Assembly (NCBI RefSeq): GCF_000455265.1
Contig: NZ_HG005139.1
Coordinates: forward strand, 245,495 to 309,494
Direction of reading: 5' to 3'
DNA: 64,000 nucleotides
From: Paenibacillus antibioticophila
Lineage (GTDB): Bacteria > Bacillota > Bacilli > Paenibacillales > Paenibacillaceae
Below the pieces are notes generated by a model. That model saw nothing but the letters and a program-made list of their open reading frames with translations, ran no database searches and was not told the DNA's origin. Of this stretch, positions 23,243 through 32,574 are shown piece by piece (the first letter of the stretch is position 1; each line of letters starts with the position of its first letter). A program made the translations under genes and the position numbers.

Positions 23243-24661
23243 ATGAGAAAAGCTAATAAGCGGAATTATTCACTTCTTCTGATTCTTTGTCTGTCGATAA
23301 CTATGCTGCTTAGCGCCTGCGGGGGCAATAACGCTGCTAATAATGAACCTCCGGCCCCAGCGCCAAGCAACAATGCCGGATCCAATAATAGTACGGATGG
23401 AAATGATGCCGCAGGCGACCAGGGAGGTTCCCCGCTAGAGCTGGCGTTTAAAGGCGAATACAAGGGAACGAAGGTGACCATGTTCGGACCGTTCGTAGAT
23501 GCGGACCAGGTAAACTTCGAGACGAGCATCAAGGAATTTGAGGAGAAAACGGGCATCGATATTCAATACGAAGGCTCCAAGGAGTTCGAAGCAACGATCA
23601 ACATTCGCGTGGATGGCGGAAATGCGCCGGATATCGCCGATTTTCCGCAGCCCGGCCTGCTCGCTTCGATCGCCAAGACCGGCAAAGTGATCGATCTGAC
23701 ACCGATTCTGGATCAAGAGAAGCTGAAGTCGAACTATAACCAGAGCTGGCTGGATATGGCGACGATGGAGGGCAAGGACGGTCAGATTATGGCCGGTATT
23801 TGGAACCGGAGTAATGTGAAGAGTCTCGTCTGGTATCCGAAGAAGCAGTTTGAAGAAGCAGGTTATCAAGTTCCAGAGACATGGGAGCAATTGATGGACC
23901 TTACCGAGCAAATTGCCAAGGACGGCGATCCGGCCTGGACGATTGGAATTGAAAGCGGCGCAGCGACAGGATGGCCTGCCACGGACTGGGTCGAAGATAT
24001 TATGCTTCGTACGACCACTCCTGAAAATTATGATAAATGGGTAAGTGGAGAACTGCCGTTTACATCTCCAGAAGTCAAGTACGCTGTGGAAAAAATGTCT
24101 GAGATCTGGATGAATCCGGACTATGTGTACGGCGGGACCAAATCGATTGTAACGACTCCGTTCGGCGATGCTCCAGTTCCGATGTTCGACAATCCGCCGA
24201 AGTCATGGCTCCATCGCCAGGGGAACTTTATTACAAGCTTCTTCCCGGAAGGGATGAAGGTAGATGAGGATTACGACTGGTTCTACCTGCCGCCGATCGA
24301 CGAGCAGTATGGCAAACCGGTATTGGTAGCGGGCGATATTTACGCCATGTTTAATGATCGGCCTGAGGTTCGCGCAGTCATGGAGTTCTTTACTACCGGG
24401 GAATCCATTAAGAGCTGGGTGCAGTCGGGCGGCGTGATCGCACCGATGAACGATGCTCCTCTGGACTGGTACAGCTCCGAGTCTGACCGCCGGATGGCGA
24501 AGCTTGTGCAAGAGGCTTCCACACTTCGGTTCGACGGCTCCGATCTGATGCCGGGCAAGGTCGGCGCAGGCACGTTCTGGAAAGGAATGACCGACTACGT
24601 GAGCGGGGCTGCGACCCTAGACCAAGCCATGGAGCAAATTCAGTCCGGCTGGAGCAATTAG
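23243..24661 (+). CDS. Sugar ABC transporter substrate-binding lipoprotein (AglE-like)
   Basis: A 472-residue family 1 solute-binding protein. Signal peptide and lipobox LLSAC give a lipidated Cys at about residue 26, followed by an Asn/Pro/Gly-rich linker. The ligand-binding domain has YKGTKVTMFGPFVDADQ, PDIADFPQPG, MAGIWNRSNVKSLVWYPKK and WPATDWVEDIMLR, resembling the AglE alpha-glucoside binding protein. AGGGGATG-like sequence precedes ATG 23243. It is the first gene of the operon with two permeases and a GH65 phosphorylase. No ATPase gene is nearby, so a shared MsmX/UgpC-type ATPase is presumably used. Confidence 0.9.
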   Translation: MRKANKRNYSLLLILCLSITMLLSACGGNNAANNEPPAPAPSNNAGSNNSTDGNDAAGDQGGSPLELAFKGEYKGTKVTMFGPFVDADQVNFETSIKEFEEKTGIDIQYEGSKEFEATINIRVDGGNAPDIADFPQPGLLASIAKTGKVIDLTPILDQEKLKSNYNQSWLDMATMEGKDGQIMAGIWNRSNVKSLVWYPKKQFEEAGYQVPETWEQLMDLTEQIAKDGDPAWTIGIESGAATGWPATDWVEDIMLRTTTPENYDKWVSGELPFTSPEVKYAVEKMSEIWMNPDYVYGGTKSIVTTPFGDAPVPMFDNPPKSWLHRQGNFITSFFPEGMKVDEDYDWFYLPPIDEQYGKPVLVAGDIYAMFNDRPEVRAVMEFFTTGESIKSWVQSGGVIAPMNDAPLDWYSSESDRRMAKLVQEASTLRFDGSDLMPGKVGAGTFWKGMTDYVSGAATLDQAMEQIQSGWSN

Positions 24662-24672
24662 ATTGAATTCAG

Positions 24673-24719
24673 GAAGGATGGCGCCTTGCCAAGGATAGGT
24701 TCGGCAGGCGCCGCCTTCT
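24673..24719 (+). terminator. Intra-operon stem-loop after the binding-protein gene
   Basis: GGCGCCTTGCC pairs with GGCAGGCGCC with one bulged base, extended by GAAGG/CCTTC. It has only a weak T-rich tail. Position between the binding protein and the first permease suggests partial termination or mRNA protection that keeps binding protein in excess. Confidence 0.6.
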
Positions 24720-24769
24720 TCATTTTCGGCTATGGCTGTGACAGCCAGCAGCCCAAGGAGGAGTAAGAC

Positions 24770-25894
24770 ATGAGTTCACAGACGACACCGGCCGCACCGA
24801 TGAAGGCTCCTTCGTCCGGACCGTCCGAGCGGAATGTCCCGGTTAAGGCGGTCCTGATTTCCTTGCTCGTCATCCTCGCCAACATCGTGGTCCATGGAGC
24901 CATCTTTTTATTTTTCCGCGATTCGGGTTTGAATCCGCTGGTGACCGCATTCCTTGCGGTCCTGTGGGGCGTGCTGGGCGTGTACGAGATTTATTATTCT
25001 CTGAACTGGGCAGCCGAGCAGTATCCGGACAGGGTCCGGCGCAAGGTACTGCCAATCATATTTATCGGCCCGGCAATACTGCTCCTGGGCTGGCTGGTAT
25101 TCATGCCTGCGCTTCGCACGCTCTATCTGAGCTTCTTCAACGCGGCTTCGGACCAATTCGTCGGCCTGGACAATTATGCCGCGATCTTCAGCGACAGACT
25201 GATGGGAATTGCGCTGCGCAACAATCTTCTGTGGGTGTTCATAGGCACTTTGGCCTGCGTTACCCTGGGCTTGTTGATCGCCATTCTTGCGGATCGAAGC
25301 AGCTTTGAAAAGCTGGCGAAGTCGATTATTTTCATGCCGATGGCCATCTCTTTCGTTGCTGCAGGGGTCATATGGAAGTTTGTGTACTATTATCAGCCGG
25401 GGAACGAGCAAATCGGCCTATTGAACGCAATCGTTACGTTTTTCGGCGGAGAGCCGCAGGCCTGGACGAGTATGCTTCAACCATGGAACAATCTGTTCCT
25501 CATTCTGATTCTCATCTGGATGCAGACGGGCTTTGCGATGGTGATCTTTTCCGCAGCGATTAAGGGCGTCCCCGAGGATATTCTGGAGGCTGCCCGGGTG
25601 GACGGAGCAGGAGAGATCAAGATTTTCTTCCGCATCATGATTCCTTATATTTCCGGAACCATCCTGACGGTAACGACAACAATTATCGTATTTACGCTGA
25701 AAATCTTTGATGTCGTCATGGTCATGACCGGAGGCCAGTACGATACCGAGGTTGTAGCCACGCAGTTCTACCGCCAGTTCTTCATGTACCGCAACTTTGG
25801 CTACGGATCAACCTTGGCGATTGTCCTGCTCATCGCGGTCATTCCGGTGATCATCATCAATTTACGCCAATTTCGCAAGCAGGGGGGATTCTGA
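24770..25894 (+). CDS. Sugar ABC transporter permease (AglF/MalF-like)
   Basis: A 374-residue inner-membrane permease. A Pro/Ser-rich N-terminal tail and two extra helices (about residues 27-75) precede the conserved six-helix MalF core, which starts near LPIIFIGPAILLLGWLVF. The EAA loop that docks the ATPase is EAARVDGAGEIKIFFRIMIP. The AAGGAGGAG before ATG 24770 is strong. The stop overlaps the next permease by one base (TGATG), so the two are coupled and form the transmembrane heterodimer. Confidence 0.92.
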   Translation: MSSQTTPAAPMKAPSSGPSERNVPVKAVLISLLVILANIVVHGAIFLFFRDSGLNPLVTAFLAVLWGVLGVYEIYYSLNWAAEQYPDRVRRKVLPIIFIGPAILLLGWLVFMPALRTLYLSFFNAASDQFVGLDNYAAIFSDRLMGIALRNNLLWVFIGTLACVTLGLLIAILADRSSFEKLAKSIIFMPMAISFVAAGVIWKFVYYYQPGNEQIGLLNAIVTFFGGEPQAWTSMLQPWNNLFLILILIWMQTGFAMVIFSAAIKGVPEDILEAARVDGAGEIKIFFRIMIPYISGTILTVTTTIIVFTLKIFDVVMVMTGGQYDTEVVATQFYRQFFMYRNFGYGSTLAIVLLIAVIPVIIINLRQFRKQGGF

Positions 25895-26988
25895 TGGCCG
25901 GCCGCAAAAAGAGAAAGTCCAGCAAGCTGCTTGTCAATCTGGTGCTCGGCTTCATTTGCCTGATCTGGCTTGTTCCTACGCTCGGCTTATTCATCTCCTC
26001 CTTCCGCCCGGCGGCAGATATCCTCAGCACCGGATGGTGGAAGGTATTCCCTCATCAATCCTGGGTGAAGTCGGGGGAGACGGTACAGCTATCGAAGGAC
26101 CTGGATCTTAGGGAGCCCATTGAAGTCGGCGGAAGAACCTTCACGGACGAGCAATTGAAATCCGGCGTCATGGTCGATGGCGAACGGTTGATGTGGGAGA
26201 ACCGCCGGGCTCGCACGTTAAGCGTGATGGAGCAGGGCTGGCAGTTCAATCCGGCCTTGACGCTGGATAATTACAAAAACGTGCTGTCCGGCAAGGAATA
26301 CCGGCTTAAGGCGGCGGACGGCAGCGAGACGGTGCAGCGCGGCAGCGGAATGTCCCAGGCGTTCTGGAATACGCTCACGATTGCGGTGCCTGCGACAGTG
26401 ATTCCGATTTTGATCGCTTCCTTTGCCGCTTACGCCTTCGCATGGCTTCGTTTCCCAGGGAGGAAGACGATCTTTGCGATTATTATTGCTATGCTGGTCA
26501 TTCCGCTGCAGGTAGCGCTGATTCCGGTGCTTAAGGATTACACGGCGTTGGGGCTGAACGGGAGCTACTTGGGCATCTGGCTTGCTCACACCGCCTTCGG
26601 ACTGCCGCTGGTGACCTATTTCATGTACAACTTCATTAGCCAGCTGCCGAAGGATCTGTTTGAGTCGGCGTTTATTGACGGAGCCAGTCATTTCACGATT
26701 TTCTCCAGGCTGATCTTGCCTCTATCGGTGCCTGCATTGGCATCCATCGGTATTTTCCAGTTCCTGTGGGTGTGGAACGACTATCTTGTCTCGTTGATCT
26801 TCATTGGGAACCAGCCGGATGTGCAGGTCATGTCGATGAAGATTGCCGACCTTGTCGGCTCGCGGGGCAACGACTGGCATCTTCTTACCTCGGCAGCCTT
26901 CATTTCCATGCTAATGCCGCTGGCGATATTCTTCCTTCTGCAAAAGTATTTTGTGCGGGGGTTGATGGGCGGCTCAGTCAAGGGCTGA
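25894..26988 (+). CDS. Sugar ABC transporter permease (AglG/MalG-like)
   Basis: A 364-residue permease. After the first helix (LVNLVLGFICLIWLVPTL) comes a ~95-residue extracytoplasmic insertion, starting with TGWWKVFPHQSW, which is typical of AglG but absent from MalG. The remaining helices and the EAA loop (ESAFIDGASHFTIFSRLILP) follow. The insertion and the GWW motif support alpha-glucoside rather than maltodextrin specificity. It is coupled to the preceding permease gene and followed 79 bases later by the GH65 phosphorylase. Confidence 0.92.
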   Translation: MAGRKKRKSSKLLVNLVLGFICLIWLVPTLGLFISSFRPAADILSTGWWKVFPHQSWVKSGETVQLSKDLDLREPIEVGGRTFTDEQLKSGVMVDGERLMWENRRARTLSVMEQGWQFNPALTLDNYKNVLSGKEYRLKAADGSETVQRGSGMSQAFWNTLTIAVPATVIPILIASFAAYAFAWLRFPGRKTIFAIIIAMLVIPLQVALIPVLKDYTALGLNGSYLGIWLAHTAFGLPLVTYFMYNFISQLPKDLFESAFIDGASHFTIFSRLILPLSVPALASIGIFQFLWVWNDYLVSLIFIGNQPDVQVMSMKIADLVGSRGNDWHLLTSAAFISMLMPLAIFFLLQKYFVRGLMGGSVKG

Positions 26989-27067
26989 TGCTTCATCTGG
27001 TAAAGGTAATATACAGAGAGGTGCCGGGCAGAGCTTGCTGCCTGTACCACCGGAGACGGAGTTGAAA

Positions 27068-29442
27068 ATGAACATGAGCTTGAATACGGGAATATATGCT
27101 TCTGGTCAGGAACCGCTGTATCGCCATGAGTGGTGTATCCGGGAGACGGGACATCAGGAAGAGGATCATCAGAAGAATGAAAGCTTGTTTGCCTTGGGGA
27201 ACGGATATATCGGGATGCGGGGCAATTTGGAGGAAGGCTACCATGGTGCGTCAGGCTCCTCCGTTATAGGGAATTATCTGAACGGTTTCTATGACACGGA
27301 ACCCATCGTGTATCCGGAGGGGGCATATGGATATCCGGACCAGAACCATGCCATGCTGAACGTGCCTGACGCCAAGGCGATTCTTCTGCTAGTAGAGGGA
27401 GAGCTTTTTCATCTGCATACCGGTATGGTCCTGAAATCGGAACGGATTCTCGACATGCAAAGCGGGATGCTCTGCCGGCATGTCAAATGGGAGTCCCCTG
27501 CCGGGCATCAGGTTCGCATTACAACCCGAAGGCTGGTCTCGCTGGAGCATAAGCATTTGGCAGCTGTGGAATATGAGGTAACGGCGCTTAACTTTTCAGG
27601 GGGCTTATCCTGGATATCCCTGATGAATCCTGTAGCCGCTGGTCCGGAGGGTTCGTTCGATCCTCGGGTAGGCGCGCGGCGGATCGAGCCGAGCCTGCTC
27701 CTGGAGGACAGCGGCTTCCGGGAAGACGGGCTGATGTATTGGATGAGACATCGCACCCGGAGGACACGGTTTGCACTGGTTACCGCGATGAGCCATTCCT
27801 TGGAGGTTCCGGGAGGTGAAGCTCCCGTTCAATATAGCGATGCTGGCCAGCTCGGTATTCGGTTGGACTTTCGCCTGGAAGCCGGGCAATCCGGCAAGCT
27901 GACGAAATTCATAGCTTACCATACCTCGCGGGACTATCCGGAGGAAGAACTGCTCAAGCTTAGCCGGGAGATGCTGGAGTCCGCCGGGCATGGCGGCTTC
28001 GGCTCCCTGGCCGGGGAGCAGCGGCAGGCGCTCGACTACTTCTGGGGAAAAGCGGATATAGAAATCGTCGGAGACCCGGAAATGCAGCAAGGCGTACGCT
28101 TCAATGCCTTTGGCCTGCTGCAGTCCACCGGCCGGGACGGGATGACGAATATCGCGGCAAAAGGTCTGACCGGCGAGGGCTATGAAGGACATTATTTCTG
28201 GGATACGGAAATGTATACCCTGCCGTTCTTTACGTATACGCTGCCGGAGATTGGAAGGAAACTGCTGGAGTTTCGCTACAGGACGCTGGATAAGGCCAGA
28301 GAGCGGGCTGCCGTCATGTCCCAGAGAGGCGCGCTGTACCCTTGGCGGACGATTGCAGGCGAGGAGAATTCAGCCTATTTTCCTGCCGGAACGGCTCAGG
28401 TCCATATTAATGCTGATATTTGCTACGGTCTGCAGCAATATGTGCTGGCAACCGGCGACGAGACATTTCTCGCGGAGATGGGGGCGGAAATCTTGTTCGA
28501 GACTTCCCGGTTCTGGGTTGACCTTGGACATTACAATCCTGCGCTCGGGCGGGCGTTCTGCATTGATGCGGTAACAGGGCCGGATGAATATACGGCGATT
28601 GTCAATAACAATGCCTATACCAATCTTATGGTGCAGGAGCAGCTGCGTTTCGCCTGCCGGACCGCAGAGCGGCTGCGCTCAAGCTATCCGGATCATTATG
28701 AGCGGCTGAAGCGCAAGATCGGACTCTTGGAGTCTGAGATCGCGGACTGGAAGCGGGCCGGGGAATCGATGTATGTGCCTAAGGATGAGGGACTTGGTAT
28801 ATACGCCCAGGACGATACGTTCCTGCTCAAGAAGAAATGGGATTTTGAAGGCACACCGGAGAACAACTATCCGCTGCTGCTGCATTACCACCCGCTTGTC
28901 ATCTACAGACATCAGGTGCTGAAGCAGGCGGATCTCGTCATGGCTCTGTTCCTGCTAGGAGACCGGTTCACCATGGAGGAGAAGGTGCGGAACTACCGCT
29001 ATTATGAGCCGCTTACAACGCATGATTCCTCTTTGTCGCCTTGCATTCACAGCATCGTTGCTTCCGAGATCGGCGAGGCGGAGGAAGCGTATCGGTATTT
29101 TCGCCGGACGGTAAGGATGGACCTGGATGATGTGAACAAAACGCGAAGGACGGGCTGCATACGGCGGCAATGGCTGGGGCATGGATGGCGGTGGTCCAAG
29201 GGTTCGGAGGAATGAGGATGTATGGGGACGGTGTCCTGTCTTTTATGCCTGCGCTTCCTGCCGGCTGGAACAGTCTTCGCTTCCGGGTGGCCAAGGAGGG
29301 AAGGCTGCTTGAGGTCTTTATTAGCCATGTGGAAGTTGCCTATTCCTTGGTTGAAGGGGAGGCACTGAGAATCCGGCACGGTGGACAAGAGGTGGAGGTT
29401 CTGCCTGAACGAGGTGTGCGCTTAACTCGAAATGCGCTATAA
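27068..29442 (+). CDS. GH65 disaccharide phosphorylase, frameshifted near the C-terminus
   Basis: A GH65 phosphorylase (maltose, kojibiose, nigerose or trehalose type) that would cleave the imported disaccharide to beta-glucose-1-phosphate and glucose. Landmarks are ESLFALGNGYIGMRGN, the catalytic region YEGHYFWDTEMYTLPFF, AVTGPDEYTAIVNNNAYTN with acid Glu507, and KQADLVMALFLLGD. The reading frame runs to 29215 but turns nonsensical after MDLDDVNK; the correct continuation (DGLHTAA, MAGAWMAVVQGFGGMR and so on) lies in another frame to 29442. One extra A in the AAAA run at 29138-29141 restores a ~792-residue protein. Probably a sequencing error. ATG 27068 follows GGAG at 6 bases. Confidence 0.88.
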
Positions 29443-29490
29443 TGCCTGTATACAGCAACCTTTACAGGATGTATATGGGAGGCGAGAATC

Positions 29491-29802
29491 TTGTACGAGA
29501 CGCGAGAAGAAGATATCCGCTACGTGATTTTACTAACCGTGAATGCAGGTAAACAAATGTCGGAGGCGTTGATCCGGGCTCATGTGGAGCACCTAAAGCA
29601 GCTGGATGATCAGGGCAAGCTTGAGCTGTGCGGCCCGTTTGCCGATTATCGGGGCGGGATGGTCATTCTAAAGGGGGTTACATATGATGAAGCCAAGGCG
29701 ATTGCCGAAGCCGATCCTTACGTCTCTTCCGGAACGGAGTCTTACGAGCTGAGGACTTGGGAGCTGTCGACGGCATCCAATGGACACATGGGCATGGGCT
29801 AA
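29491..29802 (+). CDS. YciI-like protein
   Basis: A 103-residue ferredoxin-fold YciI/YCII-domain protein. The pattern YVILLTVNAGKQM, RAHVEHLKQLDDQGKLELCGPFAD, GGMVILKGVTYDEAKAIAEADPYV follows the family, including the conserved His, Gly-Pro and the Asp-Pro of the putative active site. These are small proteins of uncertain function, sometimes dehalogenase-like. The start is TTG 29491 after GGGAGGCGAG. A terminator follows at 29856. No functional link with the sugar operon is evident. Confidence 0.85.
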   Translation: MYETREEDIRYVILLTVNAGKQMSEALIRAHVEHLKQLDDQGKLELCGPFADYRGGMVILKGVTYDEAKAIAEADPYVSSGTESYELRTWELSTASNGHMGMG

Positions 29803-29855
29803 ATGATTAAATAAGTTGTTGCATTATAAAGAACTCTATCCGGGACGGAGCTCAT

Positions 29856-29881
29856 CCGCAATCGGGTGCGGTTCTTTTTTT
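29856..29881 (+). terminator. Terminator of the yciI-like gene
   Basis: CCGCA (29856-29860) and TGCGG (29867-29871) with a 6-base loop, then TTCTTTTTTTT. A short stem but a long T run. Confidence 0.7.
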
Positions 29882-29925
29882 TGGTAAAATAAATTTATGT
29901 ACAAGACATGAGAAGGAGTATGTTC

Positions 29926-30735
29926 ATGATTTATTTAAGGAGATTTCAGCTTTCTAACCTTATGAGTTCCAATCCCAACATCTATCCTGATTATGTATTT
30001 AGGCATTTGGCAGGAGAAGTGTTTTTATTTGACCGAATTACTGTATTATACGGAAACAATGGGAGTGGTAAGTCGAGCCTGCTCAATATTATAGCTAATA
30101 AGCTGGAGATAACCGGGGCTGAAAAACTGATAAGCTATGGGGATATTGGTTATGCGCAGCGATTCCTGGATTTGAGCAGCTACCGGCTTGGAAATGATGA
30201 AAAGGAGAATGAAATCAGGCATCTTCCTAAAGAAAGCCGGTATATGAAATCCGAAGATATACTGTATGAAATCAAAAAGATACAACAATCCGCTGTATTG
30301 CGCGAGGGGCTGCTATTCGAAAAGCGCAGTAAAGGAATGAGCAAAGAACAAGCAGCAGCATATGAAGCATCGTATGATTTTAAGAAAAAACTAGAGAATA
30401 TCCGCTTCTCACAAGAGAAGTATTCTAACGGAGAGACTTCTATGCAGTTTTTTGAGGAACACTTGCGGCCCGGAAATCTATATCTGTTGGATGAACCGGA
30501 AACATCGCTTGCCCCTGCTAATCAGATAAAATTGGCTGAACAAATTAACGAGCTGGCGAGATATTTTGATAGTCAATTTATTATTGCGACCCATTCTCCC
30601 TTTGTATTAGCCACATTGAATGCAAAAATTTACAATTTAGATACCAGCCCTCTTCAGACAACTGAATGGTTCCAATTGGAGAATGTACAATTTTTCTACC
30701 GATTTTTTGAAAAATATAAATCCTTTTTTGGATGA
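29926..30735 (+). CDS. AAA-family ATPase (ABC/SMC-type, stand-alone)
   Basis: A 269-residue P-loop ATPase with no membrane part. Walker A is LYGNNGSGKSSLLN, a signature-like YSNGETSMQFF is at the expected place, Walker B is LYLLDEPETSLAP, and the switch His is in IIATHSPF. This matches predicted ATPases of the AAA_21/AAA_15 type, related to the ATPase parts of OLD and phage-defence proteins, but no nuclease or toxin partner adjoins. ATG 29926 is 7 bases after AAGGAG; the in-frame ATG 29908 lies before that site. Codon use is more AT-rich than its neighbours, suggesting horizontal transfer. Confidence 0.85.
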   Translation: MIYLRRFQLSNLMSSNPNIYPDYVFRHLAGEVFLFDRITVLYGNNGSGKSSLLNIIANKLEITGAEKLISYGDIGYAQRFLDLSSYRLGNDEKENEIRHLPKESRYMKSEDILYEIKKIQQSAVLREGLLFEKRSKGMSKEQAAAYEASYDFKKKLENIRFSQEKYSNGETSMQFFEEHLRPGNLYLLDEPETSLAPANQIKLAEQINELARYFDSQFIIATHSPFVLATLNAKIYNLDTSPLQTTEWFQLENVQFFYRFFEKYKSFFG

Positions 30736-30847
30736 GGACAAGACAGCCGCCGCAGTGACAGGAGTGGATTGAATCATTTGATAAGTTAGCACGCAACATG
30801 CTAAGTGCAACATTAAGCAGGAGCTGTGTGCGTGCCAGCAATTTAAC

Positions 30848-30980
30848 TGCTTTTGCGCATTTGTTTTGTTGCATGAGCTCCCGTGCTGGCAAAACAATTG
30901 CTTTTCCGCATTTGTTTCGTCGCATGAGCTCTCGCGTTGGCAAAACAAATGCTTTTGCGCATTTGTTTCGTCGCATGAGA
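30848..30980 (+). repeat. 51-bp tandem repeat, about 2.6 copies
   Basis: Units begin at 30848, 30899 and 30950, exactly 51 bp apart. Each carries TGCTTTT(G/C)CGCATTTGTTT followed by a CATGAG block; the first two units also carry CTGGCAAAACAA or GTTGGCAAAACAA, and the third is truncated. Because 51 is divisible by 3, an open frame through it translates into a 17-residue repeat, but there is no sign that it is expressed. Confidence 0.85.
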
Positions 30981-31140
30981 GGGGGCGCAACTAACTCCAG
31001 GCATGTGGCAGGGAAGTATGAAGAATACCGTTTGTTCGGAAAATGGATGGAGAAACAAGTTGTTCTATGCGCTTTGCTCAAAGCTTGCGCAAAGTATCCC
31101 TGCAAGTTTGCTCCGAGTTCAAAGCTGCACAGGCGAATTG

Positions 31141-31214
31141 CTTCCTTGTTAGATTAATCCCATCAAGAAATCCGCGAGCAACAGTGATCTTAGGCACACT
31201 TCACACGATGCCCC
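31141..31214 (-). repeat. Dispersed inverted-repeat element, partial copy C
   Basis: Matches the right half of copy B: CCTTGTTAGA, GAAATCCGCGAGCAACAGTG, then GGCACACTTCACACGATGCCCC. The left half is not recognisable. Confidence 0.75.
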
Positions 31215-31260
31215 TTGCACGCAGCATCATTAGCAAGGGACTATAAACACAGCCCCATGT

Positions 31261-31299
31261 AAAAAGCAGCCTGGCTCCAAGAGCCCAAGCTGCTTTTTT
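31261..31299. terminator. Bidirectional terminator
   Basis: AAAAAGCAGC (31261-31270) and GCTGCTTTTT (31289-31298) form a 10-bp stem, with inner TGGCTC/GAGCCC pairing and U-tracts on both strands. It ends the minus-strand lipoprotein gene at 31334. Confidence 0.9.
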
Positions 31300-31333
31300 A
31301 GCTTTGTTACGTTCATCCAACTGTTTACTTAAA

Positions 31334-32323
31334 TTATTTAATTAGCTGCTCTCTAAATTGCTCCAGGGAATCGGTGAGCTTGTAATCCGATTTGGCGGCT
31401 TCGTCCATAAATTTCTTCAAATCGCCGAGAAGCGTTCCTTCAGCCGCTGTATCCCCAGCGACAGCATCGGTATATGCCTTTCGAGCTGCTTCGTCCATTA
31501 CGTTGTTCTCATAAGCGAATAACGGGGTGTTGTTAGCACCTAGGAATACGGTGTTCTTGTAGTTGCTGAACATGGCAGCGACATCTTCCTTGCTGGAGGA
31601 ATCCGGATAGTTGTTAAGGAAATCCTCCGCAGCAACTGCCCGCTTAAGCAGCTCTTCCCACGGAATGACCAGGGCTGCATCGCGCTGTGAAGCCTGCTCC
31701 GATTCGGCAGACTTTAGCTTTAAATAGGCGGCTGTATCTTCTGTGGCGATATCACTGTATTGTGCCGTACGGCGATAATCCAGCTCCGGTCCGAACATGC
31801 CTTCAGCCGTGTTCAGCTGGTATCCGCTGTCAAGCGTGTCTTGAAGCAGAGCCTTTAAGTCTGCATCCTTCGCTTTATGGATTAGTTCTTCCAGGCTGTC
31901 GCCGATTTCATAGATTCCGACAATCTGTTCCTGATTGTTGCCTGAGAAATACTGATCTAACAAGCTTTGAAGGTCTTCGATTTGGGCATCCTCCAGTGCT
32001 AACAGCATCTGGGAAGCGTGTTCGGGCTTCAACTGATCGGCATGCTTGTCAAGGAATTCAAACGCTTCGGGAAGCTTGCCGCCCTGCCCCAGCAAACTTT
32101 GAAACTCGCTAACAAGCTGTTCCGAAGCCGCTGTGCTGTCTGAGTTAGAGCTATTATCCGGATTCGTAGAATTCTGATTCTGTCCGGATTGGTTTTGACT
32201 ATTCTCCTGAACGGTCCCTGTATTGGAATTCGGAGCAACGGAATTATTGGTACATGCGCTTAGTAAGAGAACAGAGCACACGGCTGCAGCCGCGAGCATT
32301 GCTTTTTTATTGGTTGAAATCAT
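31334..32323 (-). CDS. Conserved lipoprotein of unknown function
   Basis: A 329-residue exported lipoprotein. The signal peptide ends with lipobox LLSAC, Cys at about residue 24, followed by a ~45-residue Asn/Gln/Ser-rich linker. The folded part is mainly alpha-helical and acidic (LPEAFEFLDKHADQLKPEHASQML, DLQSLLDQYFSGNN, SLEELIHKAKDADLKALLQD), with a YRRTAQYSDIATEDTAAYLKLK segment. I recognise no named domain. GGGGG precedes the ATG at 32323. It is monocistronic with its own terminator. The helical repeats could be a protein-interaction scaffold at the membrane surface, which is only a guess. Confidence 0.75.
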   Translation of the reverse strand: MISTNKKAMLAAAAVCSVLLLSACTNNSVAPNSNTGTVQENSQNQSGQNQNSTNPDNSSNSDSTAASEQLVSEFQSLLGQGGKLPEAFEFLDKHADQLKPEHASQMLLALEDAQIEDLQSLLDQYFSGNNQEQIVGIYEIGDSLEELIHKAKDADLKALLQDTLDSGYQLNTAEGMFGPELDYRRTAQYSDIATEDTAAYLKLKSAESEQASQRDAALVIPWEELLKRAVAAEDFLNNYPDSSSKEDVAAMFSNYKNTVFLGANNTPLFAYENNVMDEAARKAYTDAVAGDTAAEGTLLGDLKKFMDEAAKSDYKLTDSLEQFREQLIK

Positions 32324-32454
32324 GATAGATTCAATCCCCCTTCTTGTAATGAATTACAGCATTCTAACATACTCTAAACGCGGATCAGCGGAAAAAGGTT
32401 TCGCGCCAAATAAAGGATAAGAACCGATGGTCAATAAAAAATGTAATAAAAATA

Positions 32455-32483
32455 GTGACACAGATGGTTTAATAATCTATACT
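32455..32483 (+). promoter_or_regulatory. Probable sigma-A promoter of metNIQ
   Basis: GTGACA (32455-32460), a 17-base spacer and TATACT (32478-32483). I see no S-box (SAM) riboswitch between this and the first gene. Confidence 0.55.
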
Positions 32484-32574
32484 TATGAGGAAAATTACAA
32501 TGTAACAGATAGATAAAAGTATTAATACAACAATGAATTGATGTCGGCTGCTTCTGAACTGGAGGTGTTAGACC

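Larger units (their letters stand above)
30736..31333. other. Gene-free interval with tandem and dispersed repeats
   Basis: About 600 bp without a supportable gene. It contains a 51-bp tandem repeat (30848-30980), a partial copy of the dispersed element seen at 7540 (31141-31214) and a bidirectional terminator (31261-31299). Open frames crossing the tandem repeat have no ribosome binding site. Confidence 0.7.

Noticed and set aside
27605-28192. 195-codon antisense frame within the GH65 gene
   Set aside because: Shadow of a GC-rich coding region; no start signal or recognisable protein.
30848-30980. CRISPR-like array
   Set aside because: Units are contiguous 51-bp tandem repeats without unique spacers, and no cas genes are present.
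30798-31157. 119-codon frame through the 51-bp tandem repeat
   Set aside because: No Shine-Dalgarno sequence, no family resemblance, and it continues into a dispersed non-coding repeat.
32324-32574. SAM riboswitch before metNIQ
   Set aside because: None of the conserved S-box segments (such as the GAGGGA core and the k-turn) are present.
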